Virus record (IMG/VR): IMGVR_UViG_3300044655_001046
Location: 1-60,543 of that record
Origin: a virus
DNA length: 60,543 nucleotides
Reading direction: 5' to 3' (one strand)
Below are positions 1-10,122 of this stretch, in pieces. How positions within the stretch are numbered: the first letter of the stretch is position 1; every line of letters begins with the position of its first letter. Below the pieces are notes generated by a model. The model saw only the letters and a program-made list of their open reading frames with translations, was not told the DNA's origin and made no database searches. A program made the position numbers and the translations under genes.

Positions 1-1303
1 CTAACGCAGTTACTGATGTTTGCAAAACATTAGATATCCCTTGAACGCCCTGCGGACCTTGTGGACCTTGGACTCCTTGTCTACCTTGGAATCCTGCTAT
101 TCCAACTGCTCCTTGAACTCCTTGTGGTCCAGTAACGCCAACTGCACCTTGTGCACCTTGTGGTCCCTGTGGACCTTGGACTCCTTGTCTGCCTTGAAAT
201 CCTGCAATAGAACTTGCAGCACCTTGAACTCCTTGTGGTCCAGTAACGCCAACTGCTCCTTGTGCGCCCTGTGGACCTTGTGGACCTTGGACTCCTTGTC
301 TGCCTTGAAATCCTGCAATAGAACTTGCAGCGCCTTGAACTCCTTGTGGTCCAGTAACGCCAACTGCTCCTTGTGCGCCCTGTGGACCTTGTGCGCCTTG
401 AAACCCTTGTCTGCCTTGAAATCCTGCAATAGAACTTGCAGCACCTTGAACTCCTTGTGGTCCAGTAACGCCAACTGCACCTTGTGCACCTTGTGGTCCC
501 TGTGGACCTTGGACTCCTTGGACTCCTGTTACGCCGATTGCTCCTTGAACTCCTTGAGGACCAGTAATACCAACTGCTCCTTGTGCGCCCTGTGGACCTT
601 GTGCGCCTTGAAACCCTTGTCTGCCTTGAAATCCTGCAATAGAACTTGCAGCGCCTTGAACTCCTTGGGGTCCAGTAGCACCGACAGCACCTTGTGCTCC
701 CTGTGGTCCTTGCGCTCCTTGGACTCCTTGTCTACCTTGGAATCCAGATATGCCAACTGCTCCTTGAACTCCTTGTGGTCCAGTAGCACCAACTGCACCT
801 TGTGCACCTTGTGGTCCCTGTGGACCTTGGACTCCTTGGACTCCTGTTACGCCGATTGCTCCTTGAACTCCTTGTGGACCAGTAGCACCGACAGCACCTT
901 GTGCACCTTGTGGACCTTGTGCGCCTTGAAACCCTTGTGGACCTTGGAACCCTGCAATAGAACTTGCAGCGCCTTGAACTCCTTGGGGTCCAGTAGCACC
1001 GACAGCACCTTGTGCTCCCTGTGGTCCTTGCGCTCCTTGAAATCCTTGTGGACCTTGGAACCCTTGTCTACCAACAACCCCTTGTATGCCTTGTGGTCCT
1101 GTAACTCCCGCAATTCCTTGAGACCCTTGTGGTCCTTGTGCTCCTTGTGGTCCTTGGAATCCTTGAACGCCTTGAAATCCTTGTGGTCCTTGCGGACCTT
1201 TTATGTTCGTTGTAGAAGCAATCCAAACAGAATTGTTGGAAATAACTGAAGTATTTCCAACAACTAATCCATTTTTTATTATTAGTTTAGATTGTTCTGC
1301 CAT
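1..1303 (-). CDS. Collagen-like tail fibre protein (partial, runs off the left edge)
   Basis: This is the first gene of a pair of collagen-like fibre genes. Reading leftward from the ATG at 1303, about 35 residues of non-repetitive N-terminus ([16 protein letters not shown]...) are followed by several hundred residues of Gly-X-Y triplets rich in PQG, VQG, GFQGRQG and GATG. The frame is open to base 2, and near the edge the repeat gives way to non-repeat sequence ([13 protein letters not shown]), so a C-terminal head domain probably lies outside the window. The N-terminus resembles that of the next gene (IKNGL-VG), so the two are paralogues. It starts 5 bases after the stop of that gene, so it is probably the distal cistron of the same transcript. 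Phage collagen repeats usually form trimeric fibre shafts. The receptor is unknown. Confidence 0.85.
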   Translation of the reverse strand, partial: MAEQSKLIIKNGLVVGNTSVISNNSVWIASTTNIKGPQGPQGFQGVQGFQGPQGAQGPQGSQGIAGVTGPQGIQGVVGRQGFQGPQGFQGAQGPQGAQGAVGATGPQGVQGAASSIAGFQGPQGFQGAQGPQGAQGAVGATGPQGVQGAIGVTGVQGVQGPQGPQGAQGAVGATGPQGVQGAVGISGFQGRQGVQGAQGPQGAQGAVGATGPQGVQGAASSIAGFQGRQGFQGAQGPQGAQGAVGITGPQGVQGAIGVTGVQGVQGPQGPQGAQGAVGVTGPQGVQGAASSIAGFQGRQGFQGAQGPQGAQGAVGVTGPQGVQGAASSIAGFQGRQGVQGPQGPQGAQGAVGVTGPQGVQGAASSIAGFQGRQGVQGPQGPQGAQGAVGVTGPQGVQGAVGIAGFQGRQGVQGPQGPQGVQGISNVLQTSVTAL

Positions 1304-1307
1304 CTGA

Positions 1308-2996
1308 TTAGTTTCTTAATGTTAAAAGTTCTTTAATTTGCTTTTGTTGTTCTTTTATAGCTTCTACTATTATTGGAATTAATTTTTCATATTGTACTGT
1401 TATGTAATTTTCCCCAGAAATGCTATTTCCATCGGAATCCGTATCAAAAGGAGCAGGTTTAACTATTTCAGGAGCAAAAGGTTTTATTTGCTGTGCTATC
1501 AATCCTATTTTTTTACTATAATCGTTATATCCAAACTTTTCTGCTAACTTATTTTGAGTAAAATAAATTCCACTTATACTTAATACTTTTTCTAAACAAT
1601 TTTCAATTTTGTTTATATTTTTCTTTAATCTTTGATCTGAGTATGCTGCTATGATATTTCCAGATGCTCGTATTTCTCCAGTTCCGCCAAGTGCAGCATT
1701 TACTCCTAATGTACTAAGATTATTGGCAGGAATTATTAAATTTGCTCCTTGGAATCCTTGTCTGCCTTGGAATCCTGCTATTCCAGCAACTCCTTGAGGA
1801 CCAGTAGCACCTACAGCGCCTTGTGCTCCTTGTGCTCCTTGCGGACCTTGTGCGCCTTGGAATCCTTGTCTGCCTTGGAATCCTGCTATTCCAGCAACCC
1901 CTTGAGGACCAGTGGCGCCAACTGCTCCCTGTACGCCTTGTGGTCCCTGTGGACCTTGGACTCCTTGTCTACCTTGAAATCCTGCTATTCCAACTGTCCC
2001 TTGAACTCCTTGCGGTCCAGTAGCGCCAACAGCACCTTGTACACCTTGTGGTCCCTGTGGACCTTGGACTCCTTGTCTACCTTGGAATCCTGCTATTCCA
2101 ATAGCACCCTGAACTCCAGTATTACCAGTAGCACCAACAGCGCCTTGAACGCCTTGTGGTCCTTGTGGTCCTTGTGCGCCTTGGAATCCTTGTCTTCCTT
2201 GAAATCCTGCTATTCCAGCATTACCAGTAGCACCTACAGCGCCTTGTGCTCCTTGTGGACCAGTAGAACCTTGAAACCCTTGTCTGCCTTGAAATCCTGC
2301 TATTCCAATAGCACCTTGCACACCAACATTACCAGTAGCACCTACAGCGCCTTGTGCTCCTTGTGGTCCAGTAGAACCTTGTATTCCTTGTCTACCTTGA
2401 AATCCTGCTATTCCAATAGCACCTTGCACACCAGCATTACCAGTAGCACCAACTGCTCCCTGAACTCCTTGTGGTCCCTGTGGACCTTGTGTGCCTTGAA
2501 ACCCTTGTCTGCCTTGGAATCCTGCTATTCCACTATTTCCAGTAGCACCAACTGCTCCCTGAACGCCTTGAGGACCAGTAGAACCTTGTATTCCTTGTCT
2601 ACCTTGAAATCCTGATATTCCGATAGCGCCCTGAACTCCAGCATTTCCAGTAGCACCAACCACGCCTTGTACGCCTTGAGGACCAGTAGAACCTTGAACG
2701 CCCTGCCTACCTTGAAATCCTGCTATTCCGATAGCACCCTGAACTCCAATATTACCAGTAGCACCCAAAGCACCTTGTACGCCTTGAGGACCAGTAGAAC
2801 CTTGTACTCCTTGTCTACCTTGGAATCCTGCTATTCCAGTAAATCCAACATTTCCAGTTATCCCAATATTTCCTTGAAATCCTTGATCTCCGGTTATATT
2901 TGTTGATGGACCTACCCAATGACCAGTTGAATTTGCGACAAGAGTATCCCCAACAATTAATCCGTTTTTTATTTCAAAGGGTTTATTTGTTGCCAT
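1308..2996 (-). CDS. Collagen-like tail fibre with C-terminal S74 chaperone
   Basis: A 562-residue fibre subunit. Residues 1-35 are a conserved N-terminal anchor ([10 protein letters not shown]). Residues about 36-430 are almost pure Gly-X-Y repeats built from blocks such as IAGFQGRQG and [14 protein letters not shown]. The last about 110 residues form a peptidase S74 intramolecular chaperone: the signature SDQRLKKNI carries the Ser and Lys positions used for self-cleavage in this family, and the end is a coiled coil ([14 protein letters not shown]). In the family this domain trimerises the fibre and is then released. It lies one base downstream of the 206-residue structural gene. A paralogous collagen gene follows downstream, and a second S74 chaperone ends the 1955-residue fibre at 14687. 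Confidence 0.9.
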   Translation of the reverse strand: MATNKPFEIKNGLIVGDTLVANSTGHWVGPSTNITGDQGFQGNIGITGNVGFTGIAGFQGRQGVQGSTGPQGVQGALGATGNIGVQGAIGIAGFQGRQGVQGSTGPQGVQGVVGATGNAGVQGAIGISGFQGRQGIQGSTGPQGVQGAVGATGNSGIAGFQGRQGFQGTQGPQGPQGVQGAVGATGNAGVQGAIGIAGFQGRQGIQGSTGPQGAQGAVGATGNVGVQGAIGIAGFQGRQGFQGSTGPQGAQGAVGATGNAGIAGFQGRQGFQGAQGPQGPQGVQGAVGATGNTGVQGAIGIAGFQGRQGVQGPQGPQGVQGAVGATGPQGVQGTVGIAGFQGRQGVQGPQGPQGVQGAVGATGPQGVAGIAGFQGRQGFQGAQGPQGAQGAQGAVGATGPQGVAGIAGFQGRQGFQGANLIIPANNLSTLGVNAALGGTGEIRASGNIIAAYSDQRLKKNINKIENCLEKVLSISGIYFTQNKLAEKFGYNDYSKKIGLIAQQIKPFAPEIVKPAPFDTDSDGNSISGENYITVQYEKLIPIIVEAIKEQQKQIKELLTLRN

Positions 2997-2997
2997 T

Positions 2998-3618
2998 TTA
3001 TACCAAGATTAGTTGTCTTGTTAATTTTACTACGGTAGTAGCATTGGTTGGAGTAAATAATAAATTCATATTACCGGAAGTAATTGTAGCATCAAATGTT
3101 CCTAGAGAAGCATTTGTGAATATTTCTCCATATTGAGCGAGATAAACTGTTGTGCCGTTATGTATTAGTTTTAGTGTTATTGTATGATAATTTGTAGATG
3201 AAGTCATTTGCACTTCATAAGTTGCTGTTCTATATGTTGCTGCGGGAAAGCTGTCTAGTGTAATTTGATTTGTGGTTGTGGTAGTATAATTTTCCGAAAT
3301 TAAAACTGTAGAAGGTCCGATTTGAACGTCGCCAGAATATTGGGCAAGTTTTACTAATCCAGTGTCTAAAACTTCTATAGAAGGAATACCAGAAATATCA
3401 TTAACAGAGAATATTGTTCCAGACATTGAGTCTGTGATAGAGAATAATTGTCCGGCGTTACCTTCAAAAGAAAGTGTTCCGTTTGAAGTTGGGTATACAT
3501 TAAGAACAATATTCTTAGCATTTGTTGATGCGTCTGCTGCGGAAAACGTAATTTTTGGGTTAGTATTTGCTATACCAACATTAGGTTGAATTACTATATT
3601 TTGTTCGTTTAATGCCAT
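2998..3618 (-). CDS. Virion structural protein with fibre-tip-like C-terminal domain
   Basis: A 206-residue beta-rich protein, first gene after a perfect TATAAATA late promoter at 3649-3656. Its C-terminal about 100 residues (YEVQMTSSTNYHTITLKLIH...) closely match the C-terminus of the 334-residue protein at 10864: both share Y-x-V/I-Q-x-TSST-x-Y, L-x-LIH-x-GTT and SPTN/TPTN. I infer a shared exposed virion domain. The middle (SFEGNAGQLFSITDSMSGTIF) resembles repeats common in marine T4-like phage fibre proteins. It heads the transcript that includes the two collagen fibres, so a role at the fibre base or as an adhesin is likely. The exact function is unknown. Confidence 0.75.
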   Translation of the reverse strand: MALNEQNIVIQPNVGIANTNPKITFSAADASTNAKNIVLNVYPTSNGTLSFEGNAGQLFSITDSMSGTIFSVNDISGIPSIEVLDTGLVKLAQYSGDVQIGPSTVLISENYTTTTTNQITLDSFPAATYRTATYEVQMTSSTNYHTITLKLIHNGTTVYLAQYGEIFTNASLGTFDATITSGNMNLLFTPTNATTVVKLTRQLILV

Positions 3619-3648
3619 TTGGTATTCTCTAAGGAGTTGTTATTTAAC

Positions 3649-3656
3649 TATTTATA
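3649..3656 (-). promoter_or_regulatory. Late promoter TATAAATA, start of the collagen-fibre transcript
   Basis: Perfect TATAAATAG on the minus strand, 31 bases before the ATG of the 206-residue structural gene; it overlaps the end of the LamG gene at 3652. Confidence 0.75.
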
Positions 3657-4389
3657 TCCCGAAGCGATTGCGAGAAGCGTTAAAATTTTGTTGAATTTCT
3701 GCTGCGGATAATGCTCTGTTATACGCCATAACACTCGATATTTCAATATTGCCAAACAAACTAGCTCCTCCCCTACAACCTATATAAAATTTTCTGTTAC
3801 CGAAATTATTAGTATTATTAGCATATCCAGAAAGGGGGTTAGATATTTCGTCTTTTATAACACCGTTGCTGTATATAAGATTTTCTTTGGAAGTTTGTGA
3901 AGTGTCGTGTATTATAATATTAGAATGCCAATTGGAATCGTTTAATAAAGTTTTAGAATATACTCCTATATTATATCCAACATTTCCTCTAACACTAGCA
4001 AAAATATCATAATTCGCTCCAACAGAATTATCAGAAAATGATGCTACAAAACAATCGGTATAACTGTTAAAATTTGGACCTAATTCATATAGAACTTTTG
4101 GAGAAGTCCCATAGGATAATACTTTTACTGAAAATAAAACTGTTACCGCATTGGTTGTTGATAAATTTAGAGGATTAATCGTTTCTACATAATCATTTAT
4201 TCCGTCTAATACAAATTTGCCATTATTTTCTGTAGAATAAACTGGTCCATTTACTAAAGAAGCGTGATTACCATTTCCACTCAAATCATACCAAACAGCA
4301 CCTGATCCAGGATAACTTTTTGGATTAGCAGCATCTAAACATAAAACTAATCCATTAGTAACAATACTTGCTCCGTGACCCAAACTCAC
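3652..4389 (-). CDS. LamG (concanavalin A-like) adhesin domain protein
   Basis: A 245-residue protein that is essentially one LamG/concanavalin-like beta-sandwich. Diagnostic blocks are GLVLCLDAANPKSYPGSG, WYDLSGNGNHASLVNGP and, at the C-terminus, LSAAEIQQNFNASRNRFGI, a combination common in phage and marine bacterial surface proteins. LamG folds often bind glycans, so a host-surface binding role is inferred. The start is a GTG at 4389, preceded by a strong GGAGG that lies in the last codons of the upstream 84-residue gene. The same head and tail sequences bracket the 789-residue protein at 4634, which is a paralogue with inserted domains. Confidence 0.85.
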   Translation of the reverse strand: MSLGHGASIVTNGLVLCLDAANPKSYPGSGAVWYDLSGNGNHASLVNGPVYSTENNGKFVLDGINDYVETINPLNLSTTNAVTVLFSVKVLSYGTSPKVLYELGPNFNSYTDCFVASFSDNSVGANYDIFASVRGNVGYNIGVYSKTLLNDSNWHSNIIIHDTSQTSKENLIYSNGVIKDEISNPLSGYANNTNNFGNRKFYIGCRGGASLFGNIEISSVMAYNRALSAAEIQQNFNASRNRFGI

Positions 4390-4644
4390 TTACATTTCCT
4401 CCATTGGAGCAGTCCATTCTAATCCATTTAATATTTCTAATATTTCTTCGTAAGTATACGGACCTTCTGTATTCTCCAAAGTAGAAACAAATTCTGGCTG
4501 TTCTCCATCCCATTTAACAAACGTTTTGGAACCATCCACAGAACGTCTAACCGTTTCGGCAGAAGTTTCTAATACTTGACTAAAATCAACTTTTGATAAT
4601 TCCGAAGTTGGAAAGATTATAAAATTTCTATCATTATATTCCAT
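4390..4644 (-). CDS. Small acidic conserved phage protein between two LamG genes
   Basis: An 84-residue acidic protein starting MEYNDRNFIIFPTSELSKV. I chose the ATG at 4644 because it has AAGGAG about 6 bases upstream. The longer open frame to 4758 lies inside the upstream gene and lacks a ribosome site. The gene overlaps the end of the 789-residue LamG gene by 11 bases, and the next LamG gene starts immediately after its stop, which indicates translational coupling. Similar small proteins sit beside fibre genes in marine T4-like phages. A fibre-assembly or chaperone-like role is a guess from position only; I recognise no catalytic motif. Confidence 0.7.
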   Translation of the reverse strand: MEYNDRNFIIFPTSELSKVDFSQVLETSAETVRRSVDGSKTFVKWDGEQPEFVSTLENTEGPYTYEEILEILNGLEWTAPMEEM

Positions 4645-7003
4645 ATCTGCTCCTTGTAGCGTTGAAGTTTTGTTGAATTTCTGTGGCGGATAATGCTTTG
4701 CTGTATACAGAAATATTAGAAGCTTTCCCTTGAAATTTAGATGACGTTGAAATGTCATTAAACAAATTATATAAAAGAATACCAGAATTTTCTACATTTG
4801 GAATTTCACATACTAATTGTCCGTTTAAATATGCTTTATAGGTAGAATTAGTATCCATAGATTCCACTAAATTTATAGTGGTATTCCCGTCAAAAATGTC
4901 ATATAATTCATTGGCTGTTAAAATTGTTTGCGATGCTCCGATAATAGTTAAGTCTACAGGTGTTTTGTTAACCCACGCAAATACAAACCCATCTAAATAT
5001 CTGATATTATAAAAATTTGTAGATAGATTTACACAAGATTCAAAATCAGAAGTAAGACCAAATATGTCTGTTACAAAAGTCCCATCATATATGTCTAATC
5101 CTACGAATCTACTTACAGCACTGCCTTGATATGTAGTGAATGAGCCACCAACATATAACAAACCTGAACTATCTGCTAATATAGAAAGCACAGCACCGTC
5201 AAACCCAGTACCATAAACAAAAGAAGTTTCTATTGACCCGTCAGTGTTTAATGTAATTATTCGGTTTGCTGCGGTTCCGTTATATGTAGTAAACGCTCCC
5301 CCAACATATAACCATGAAAAGTCATAACTGTATGATATTGATCTAACAACACCATTAAACCCAGTACCATAAACAAAAGAAGCATCTATCGACCCAGTAG
5401 AGGTTAATTTAACCATGCGATTTACTGCCGTTCCATTATATGTAGTGAACCCTCCCCCAACATATAAATCTCCGTTTTCGTCAAACTCTATACAAAGGAC
5501 TTGATCATTAAACCCAGTACCATAAACAAAAGAAGCATCTATCGACCCAGTAGAGGTTAATTTAATAATTCGGTTTGCTGCGGTTCCGTTATAAGAAGTA
5601 AAATTTCCTATAACATATATGCCTCCATTAATTGGATCTATGTAAATTGCTGTTACTACATTATTAAACCCAGTACCATAAACAAAAGAAGTATCTATTG
5701 AACCGTCAGTGTTTAATTTAATAATTCGGTTTGCTGCGGTTCCGTTATAAGAAGTAAAGGAGCCAACAACATAAATATTTCCTGAACTGTCTTCTGCGGA
5801 AAATGCCGTAGAAAAATTAAATCCAGAAGTAGATGTTCCGAAACCAGTATCTAACGATCCATCAGAATTATATCGTTTGAATCCTATTTTTCCATATTTA
5901 CTATATTGGCTAAGGTTTTCGCATACATATATTTTCCCAGAATAATATGTAGATGCTGTTATGTGAACTGGAGTGGATAGGTATCCTACAGAACCTGTAT
6001 TAAATCCTTGATCGACCGCTGTGAAAATAGAATTCATCTTAAAAATTTTAGGGATTCTTTCTGAACCAACAAAATTGGTTACATAGTTAGAACAAATATA
6101 AAAAGTGCTACCTATTGAGCTTTTAGGTGTTATATATGTAGTATCCGTTTGAGTTGTTAGTGGGACAGAACAAGGGTATCCTAGATAATTACCTTCAACA
6201 GCATAAAATACAGAAGCTCCTATTTTAGTGGAATTAAATACAGGACTTATCCAACACGATAGAGTCCACCCACTTCCTGATTTAAACGCCATAGGGTTTT
6301 GTTTAACGTAATCATCAACGCCATCGAACACAATTACCCCTTGAGATTGGTATGATGGACCATTGATTAAATCTGAATTTTGATTTCCGCCAGTTAAAAT
6401 TTGATTTGATGTTGCAGAGGATCTTATACCATTTACAAAAACAGTCGGATACGTTTTTTGTTCTACTTGTATATCCCAAATATCTATAATATCACCAACT
6501 TGAAATGTTGGTGTATCAAAAAATCTATATGTCGAATCATAAGTAATTCTTTTCGCCGTTGCTGAAGCAAAAATATAATCGCCTGTATCTATAATTAATC
6601 TGTCGCCAACATTAACATCACAAAAATCGTTTATTAAAAAGTTGGTTAATCCAGAAATGACTTTATATTTGTATGATAATGTATATGTTTGGTTGTTTAC
6701 TAACAAACCATTAGGAATTGATATTCTAATTAGCCCACTAGTGTTACACTGAACGCGATATTTACTATTTGCCTCTACAGTTGTCACTGAAAAAGAACCC
6801 GTTAATGTTCCAATAGACCCAACAAAAGTTCCGGAAGAATACATTAAATTTGTAGTGGTTTCTCCGGATATAGTTTCTGAACGATTGCCTTTTACTAAAT
6901 TAAACCAATTATTTCCAGTTCCTGGATAACTTTTTGGATTAGCAGCATCTATACATAATACCAAATTATCAGTAACAAGTTTACTATTATATGCAGTTGC
7001 CAT
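4634..7003 (-). CDS. Large LamG adhesin with inserted carbohydrate-binding-like domain and beta-propeller
   Basis: A 789-residue protein. Residues 1-30 (LVLCIDAANPKSYPG) and 205-260 (INGPSYQSQGVIVFDGVDDYV) begin a LamG fold, and the end (LSATEIQQNFNATRSRYGI) closes it. Residues about 38-200 form a beta-rich block reminiscent of family-4-type carbohydrate-binding modules. Residues about 300-650 hold about seven delta-60 repeats of the DUF5122 beta-propeller type: units such as LYVGGSFTTYNGTAANR-I-LN-DGSIDTSF, the first degenerate. Two domains therefore appear to be inserted into a LamG core that exists without them in the neighbouring paralogue at 3652. It is probably an elaborate receptor-binding protein. 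It starts one base after the 1015-residue fibre gene and belongs to the same operon. Confidence 0.85.
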   Translation of the reverse strand: MATAYNSKLVTDNLVLCIDAANPKSYPGTGNNWFNLVKGNRSETISGETTTNLMYSSGTFVGSIGTLTGSFSVTTVEANSKYRVQCNTSGLIRISIPNGLLVNNQTYTLSYKYKVISGLTNFLINDFCDVNVGDRLIIDTGDYIFASATAKRITYDSTYRFFDTPTFQVGDIIDIWDIQVEQKTYPTVFVNGIRSSATSNQILTGGNQNSDLINGPSYQSQGVIVFDGVDDYVKQNPMAFKSGSGWTLSCWISPVFNSTKIGASVFYAVEGNYLGYPCSVPLTTQTDTTYITPKSSIGSTFYICSNYVTNFVGSERIPKIFKMNSIFTAVDQGFNTGSVGYLSTPVHITASTYYSGKIYVCENLSQYSKYGKIGFKRYNSDGSLDTGFGTSTSGFNFSTAFSAEDSSGNIYVVGSFTSYNGTAANRIIKLNTDGSIDTSFVYGTGFNNVVTAIYIDPINGGIYVIGNFTSYNGTAANRIIKLTSTGSIDASFVYGTGFNDQVLCIEFDENGDLYVGGGFTTYNGTAVNRMVKLTSTGSIDASFVYGTGFNGVVRSISYSYDFSWLYVGGAFTTYNGTAANRIITLNTDGSIETSFVYGTGFDGAVLSILADSSGLLYVGGSFTTYQGSAVSRFVGLDIYDGTFVTDIFGLTSDFESCVNLSTNFYNIRYLDGFVFAWVNKTPVDLTIIGASQTILTANELYDIFDGNTTINLVESMDTNSTYKAYLNGQLVCEIPNVENSGILLYNLFNDISTSSKFQGKASNISVYSKALSATEIQQNFNATRSRYGI

Positions 7004-7004
7004 A

Positions 7005-10000
7005 TTATTCCTCTACTATTAATGAAGGTACATCTTTTCTTTCTGCCGTTATATCCCAAAAGAATTCGTATTCTTTAGTAAAAATGCTAGTAGTTTCGTC
7101 AATACCCACTGTAAACCGATTTTCTTTAATGTTAATGTCTTCTACCCATAATACTTTACCGTGTTTAATATTTGTTAATTGAATATTAACATCTTCTTCA
7201 TGAACCAAATCTCTAAAGTAATATGGTAAGGTTACTACTCCTTTTCCGTTAATAACTTTTCCTTTACCTGTTAATCTTACTCCGTGATATGGAGATTCCA
7301 ACGAACCATATCTTAATCGTTTATTTGGATCGGAAGGATGAACGATATCGAACGATTTTGTGGTAGCATTTAATGCACCCGAAATACCAACGCCACCAGT
7401 TACAATTAATGTTCCTGTTGTAGTATTAGTAGAAGCAGTATTTGCAGTTAGAGTTAATGTATTTGCTTTAGCAGTCCCCACAACTTCAAATTTGTAATTT
7501 GTAGTATTAGAACCAATTACTACATTACCCGAATTTAAAATTGCTAATTGGATATTATTTGCTGAGTCTCTAAACCAATGATTGGAATTTGAAGGTCTAC
7601 CAGAAACATAATTCATTCCGTGAGACAATCCGGCGAATTCTGAACCATAAAAATCGTATACTATTCTTGAAGTCGTATAACCAGAATAATTGACTTTAAA
7701 ATTGATGCCAGTAGCCCAACCAGAAGAATTGTCTAATGTTAGAATTGGTACACAAGCACCGGCGCTTTCGGTTATGTGTAACTTTGTTGTTGGTGTTGTT
7801 GTCGCAATCCCAAACCTACCATTTGCAACATCAAACGCAAACGCATTATTAGTATATCCAGCAAGAGTTCCGGAAGTAGCAGAAACCAATTGTGGATAAT
7901 ATGTTCCAGAAGTAGCGTTGGTTATTACTTCAAAATTAGCGACATTGGCAGTTAAATTTGACGCAGTTCCAGTTAAACCAGTTCCTTCTCCATAGAACGT
8001 AGTGGCATATAAATTACCATCGTAATTTAATCTAGTAGTATTTGTTGGTGCAGTTGAACCACCATCAAACTGACCAGCAGTTTTCGTAGTTCCATTATAT
8101 TCAATAAACGATGGAGTTGTGGAACCAGCGGTAACACCTCTATCGCCCGGAATTGTTCCTGTAGTCAAATTCGAAGCATTAGAAGCGTTTGTGTTTGTGG
8201 TATTTGCTTGGTTATAAGCAGAGTTTGCTTGGATAAATGCTGCAGTAATAGAAGTATTCTGAGTCGCGTTTATATTTGTTTGCAGAGTATTATTAGAACT
8301 TAACCAACTTGTTAAATTAGTAATATTTGTGTTCTGGGTAACATCAGTTCCTTCAATGACAGTCAATCTTGTATTTTGAGTATTATCTACTCCTTGTATA
8401 TTAGATATTGTTGTGGATGTTAGTACATCTATTCCGTTAATTTTATAGGTTTTACCAGAAGCAATGTCAATATTTTCGCTAGAAGTCCACGAAGAAGTTG
8501 CGTTAATCCAATTCCAAGTTTTATCTGTTGTTCCTCTAACAGTAATACCACCGCCATCAGCAGTAATATTCGTAGGAGAAGCAACATTTGCTAAAGTTAT
8601 GTTCTTGTCTTCTACAGCAATAGTATCAACATCAAGAGTGGTTGTAGTGCCTTGAACCGCAACATTACCAGTAATAACAACATCTCCTGTGATTGTCCCA
8701 CCAGAAGAACTAAATTTAGTATTAGAAGATAAGAATGCGGCATTAGCATGAGTAAATGCTGCTTGAGTAAATGTGTTTTGAGTAACATCAACACCTTCAA
8801 TAACAGTCAATCTTGTATTTTGGGTATTATCAACTCCAGCAATCAAACTTACATTAGAACTTAACCATGATGTTAAATTGCTAATATTGGTGTTCTGAGT
8901 AACATCAACACCTTCAATAACAGTCAATCTTGTATTCTGAGTATTATCTACTTCCTGTATAGATAATATATTTGTATTTTGGGTATTATCAACTCCAGCA
9001 ATCAAACTTACATTAGAACTTAACCATGATGTTAAATTGCTAATATTAGTATTTTGGGTAGTATTAATTCCCTGTAATAATGTTACATTAGAATTTATTA
9101 CATTATTGGTGTAAATTAAATTGTTTGTATTAGCAGTATCTGTATACCCTGTATAATAACTACCATGTTCGCCATCTAATTTATCGGAATTGCCAACATC
9201 TAAATTCGATTGAGGTTTATTCTCCCATCTATTATTCGCACTCCAAATAATAACATCGTTTGCTGAAATATTAGTAATCTTAACGTCACGTGCTTCTGAT
9301 AATTCATATCCAAAATCTGGACGAACCATCAAAATGCCATTATTAGAAGATGGAGAATTAGAAACTCTAACAACTGCTGCTAATGTTATAGCATAATCTG
9401 GGGCAGTAGGTCTTGTATTAGAAAATGCTCCAGGATTGTTATTATCTAGATATAAAATATCTCCAAGAGAATAATTGTACGTGTCAACGTCATTAACCTT
9501 ACCAAACCAAGTTACATATCCCCAATTATTTTGAGGAATAGTTTGGGTGGCAACACCAACAATCCATCTAGGTTCAAATCCAGTAACTTGTGTATTTGCT
9601 AATCTTAATAGAAGACCATCTCCTTGAGCGCCAGCGAACATAACAATTTTACCATTTTGGATGGTTTCTGTTGCTCTACCATAGATATGAGATTCTTGTC
9701 CTACTTGTAATGTAACTCCATTTAGTAGTTCCATATCATATGTTGAATATGTATTATTCCACGAGATATTTTTCAATCCCTCGGAAGAGTTCATATACAA
9801 TCCATTTAAAGAAATAAATGAATTTGCATCTCTTACGACTACAGTATTTGCAGCGTTTGATGTTGCAGTATTATAACCATCGAGTAAATCTACGTTGAGA
9901 TTTTCAACTTTTGTAGTTGATGAGACGGTTAGAGGTGGAGTTCCCGTAGAAACAAGAGCTGTTAATGTATTGGTTGATACATTATTGGCAGAAACAATAT

Positions 10001-10052
10001 CTTGATAATTGGCATCTATACCATGCCTAGTGGTAAACTTTTTTGTTGACAT
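7005..10052 (-). CDS. Long tail fibre / fibre shaft protein with coiled-coil repeats
   Basis: A 1015-residue fibre protein. The N-terminus (MSTKKFTTRHGIDAN) and the first about 300 residues resemble base segments of marine T4-like fibres. Residues about 320-440 contain near-identical repeats (VDNTQNTRLTVIEG, NLTSWLSSNVSLIAG) likely to form trimeric coiled coil. The middle has further beta-rich fibre motifs, and the last about 120 residues (KSFDIVHPSDPNKRLRYGSLE...) are a conserved terminal domain of cyanophage-type fibres. It is the first gene after a TATAAATA late promoter at 10084-10091. I infer a long tail fibre role; which T4 fibre gene it replaces cannot be told from sequence alone. Confidence 0.8.
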   Translation of the reverse strand: MSTKKFTTRHGIDANYQDIVSANNVSTNTLTALVSTGTPPLTVSSTTKVENLNVDLLDGYNTATSNAANTVVVRDANSFISLNGLYMNSSEGLKNISWNNTYSTYDMELLNGVTLQVGQESHIYGRATETIQNGKIVMFAGAQGDGLLLRLANTQVTGFEPRWIVGVATQTIPQNNWGYVTWFGKVNDVDTYNYSLGDILYLDNNNPGAFSNTRPTAPDYAITLAAVVRVSNSPSSNNGILMVRPDFGYELSEARDVKITNISANDVIIWSANNRWENKPQSNLDVGNSDKLDGEHGSYYTGYTDTANTNNLIYTNNVINSNVTLLQGINTTQNTNISNLTSWLSSNVSLIAGVDNTQNTNILSIQEVDNTQNTRLTVIEGVDVTQNTNISNLTSWLSSNVSLIAGVDNTQNTRLTVIEGVDVTQNTFTQAAFTHANAAFLSSNTKFSSSGGTITGDVVITGNVAVQGTTTTLDVDTIAVEDKNITLANVASPTNITADGGGITVRGTTDKTWNWINATSSWTSSENIDIASGKTYKINGIDVLTSTTISNIQGVDNTQNTRLTVIEGTDVTQNTNITNLTSWLSSNNTLQTNINATQNTSITAAFIQANSAYNQANTTNTNASNASNLTTGTIPGDRGVTAGSTTPSFIEYNGTTKTAGQFDGGSTAPTNTTRLNYDGNLYATTFYGEGTGLTGTASNLTANVANFEVITNATSGTYYPQLVSATSGTLAGYTNNAFAFDVANGRFGIATTTPTTKLHITESAGACVPILTLDNSSGWATGINFKVNYSGYTTSRIVYDFYGSEFAGLSHGMNYVSGRPSNSNHWFRDSANNIQLAILNSGNVVIGSNTTNYKFEVVGTAKANTLTLTANTASTNTTTGTLIVTGGVGISGALNATTKSFDIVHPSDPNKRLRYGSLESPYHGVRLTGKGKVINGKGVVTLPYYFRDLVHEEDVNIQLTNIKHGKVLWVEDINIKENRFTVGIDETTSIFTKEYEFFWDITAERKDVPSLIVEE

Positions 10053-10083
10053 CCCGATTCCCTATCCTCGGAGGTTTATTTAG

Positions 10084-10091
10084 TATTTATA
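10084..10091 (-). promoter_or_regulatory. Late promoter TATAAATA for the 1015-residue fibre gene
   Basis: Perfect TATAAATA on the minus strand in the 70-base gap, 32 bases before the fibre ATG. Confidence 0.8.
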
Positions 10092-10122
10092 CTAAGATTT
10101 AAAAAATATTAACAAAGAAAAT

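Noticed and set aside
100-1200. Regular short DNA repeats that could suggest a CRISPR array
   Set aside because: The repeats are not separated by unique spacers; they are in-frame codons of Gly-X-Y triplets.
20-2906. Long open frames on the plus strand and in other minus frames across the collagen genes, rich in Ser, Leu, Cys or Lys
   Set aside because: They are the antisense or shifted reading of Gly-X-Y repeats, have no ribosome sites, and overlap two clearly real collagen genes.
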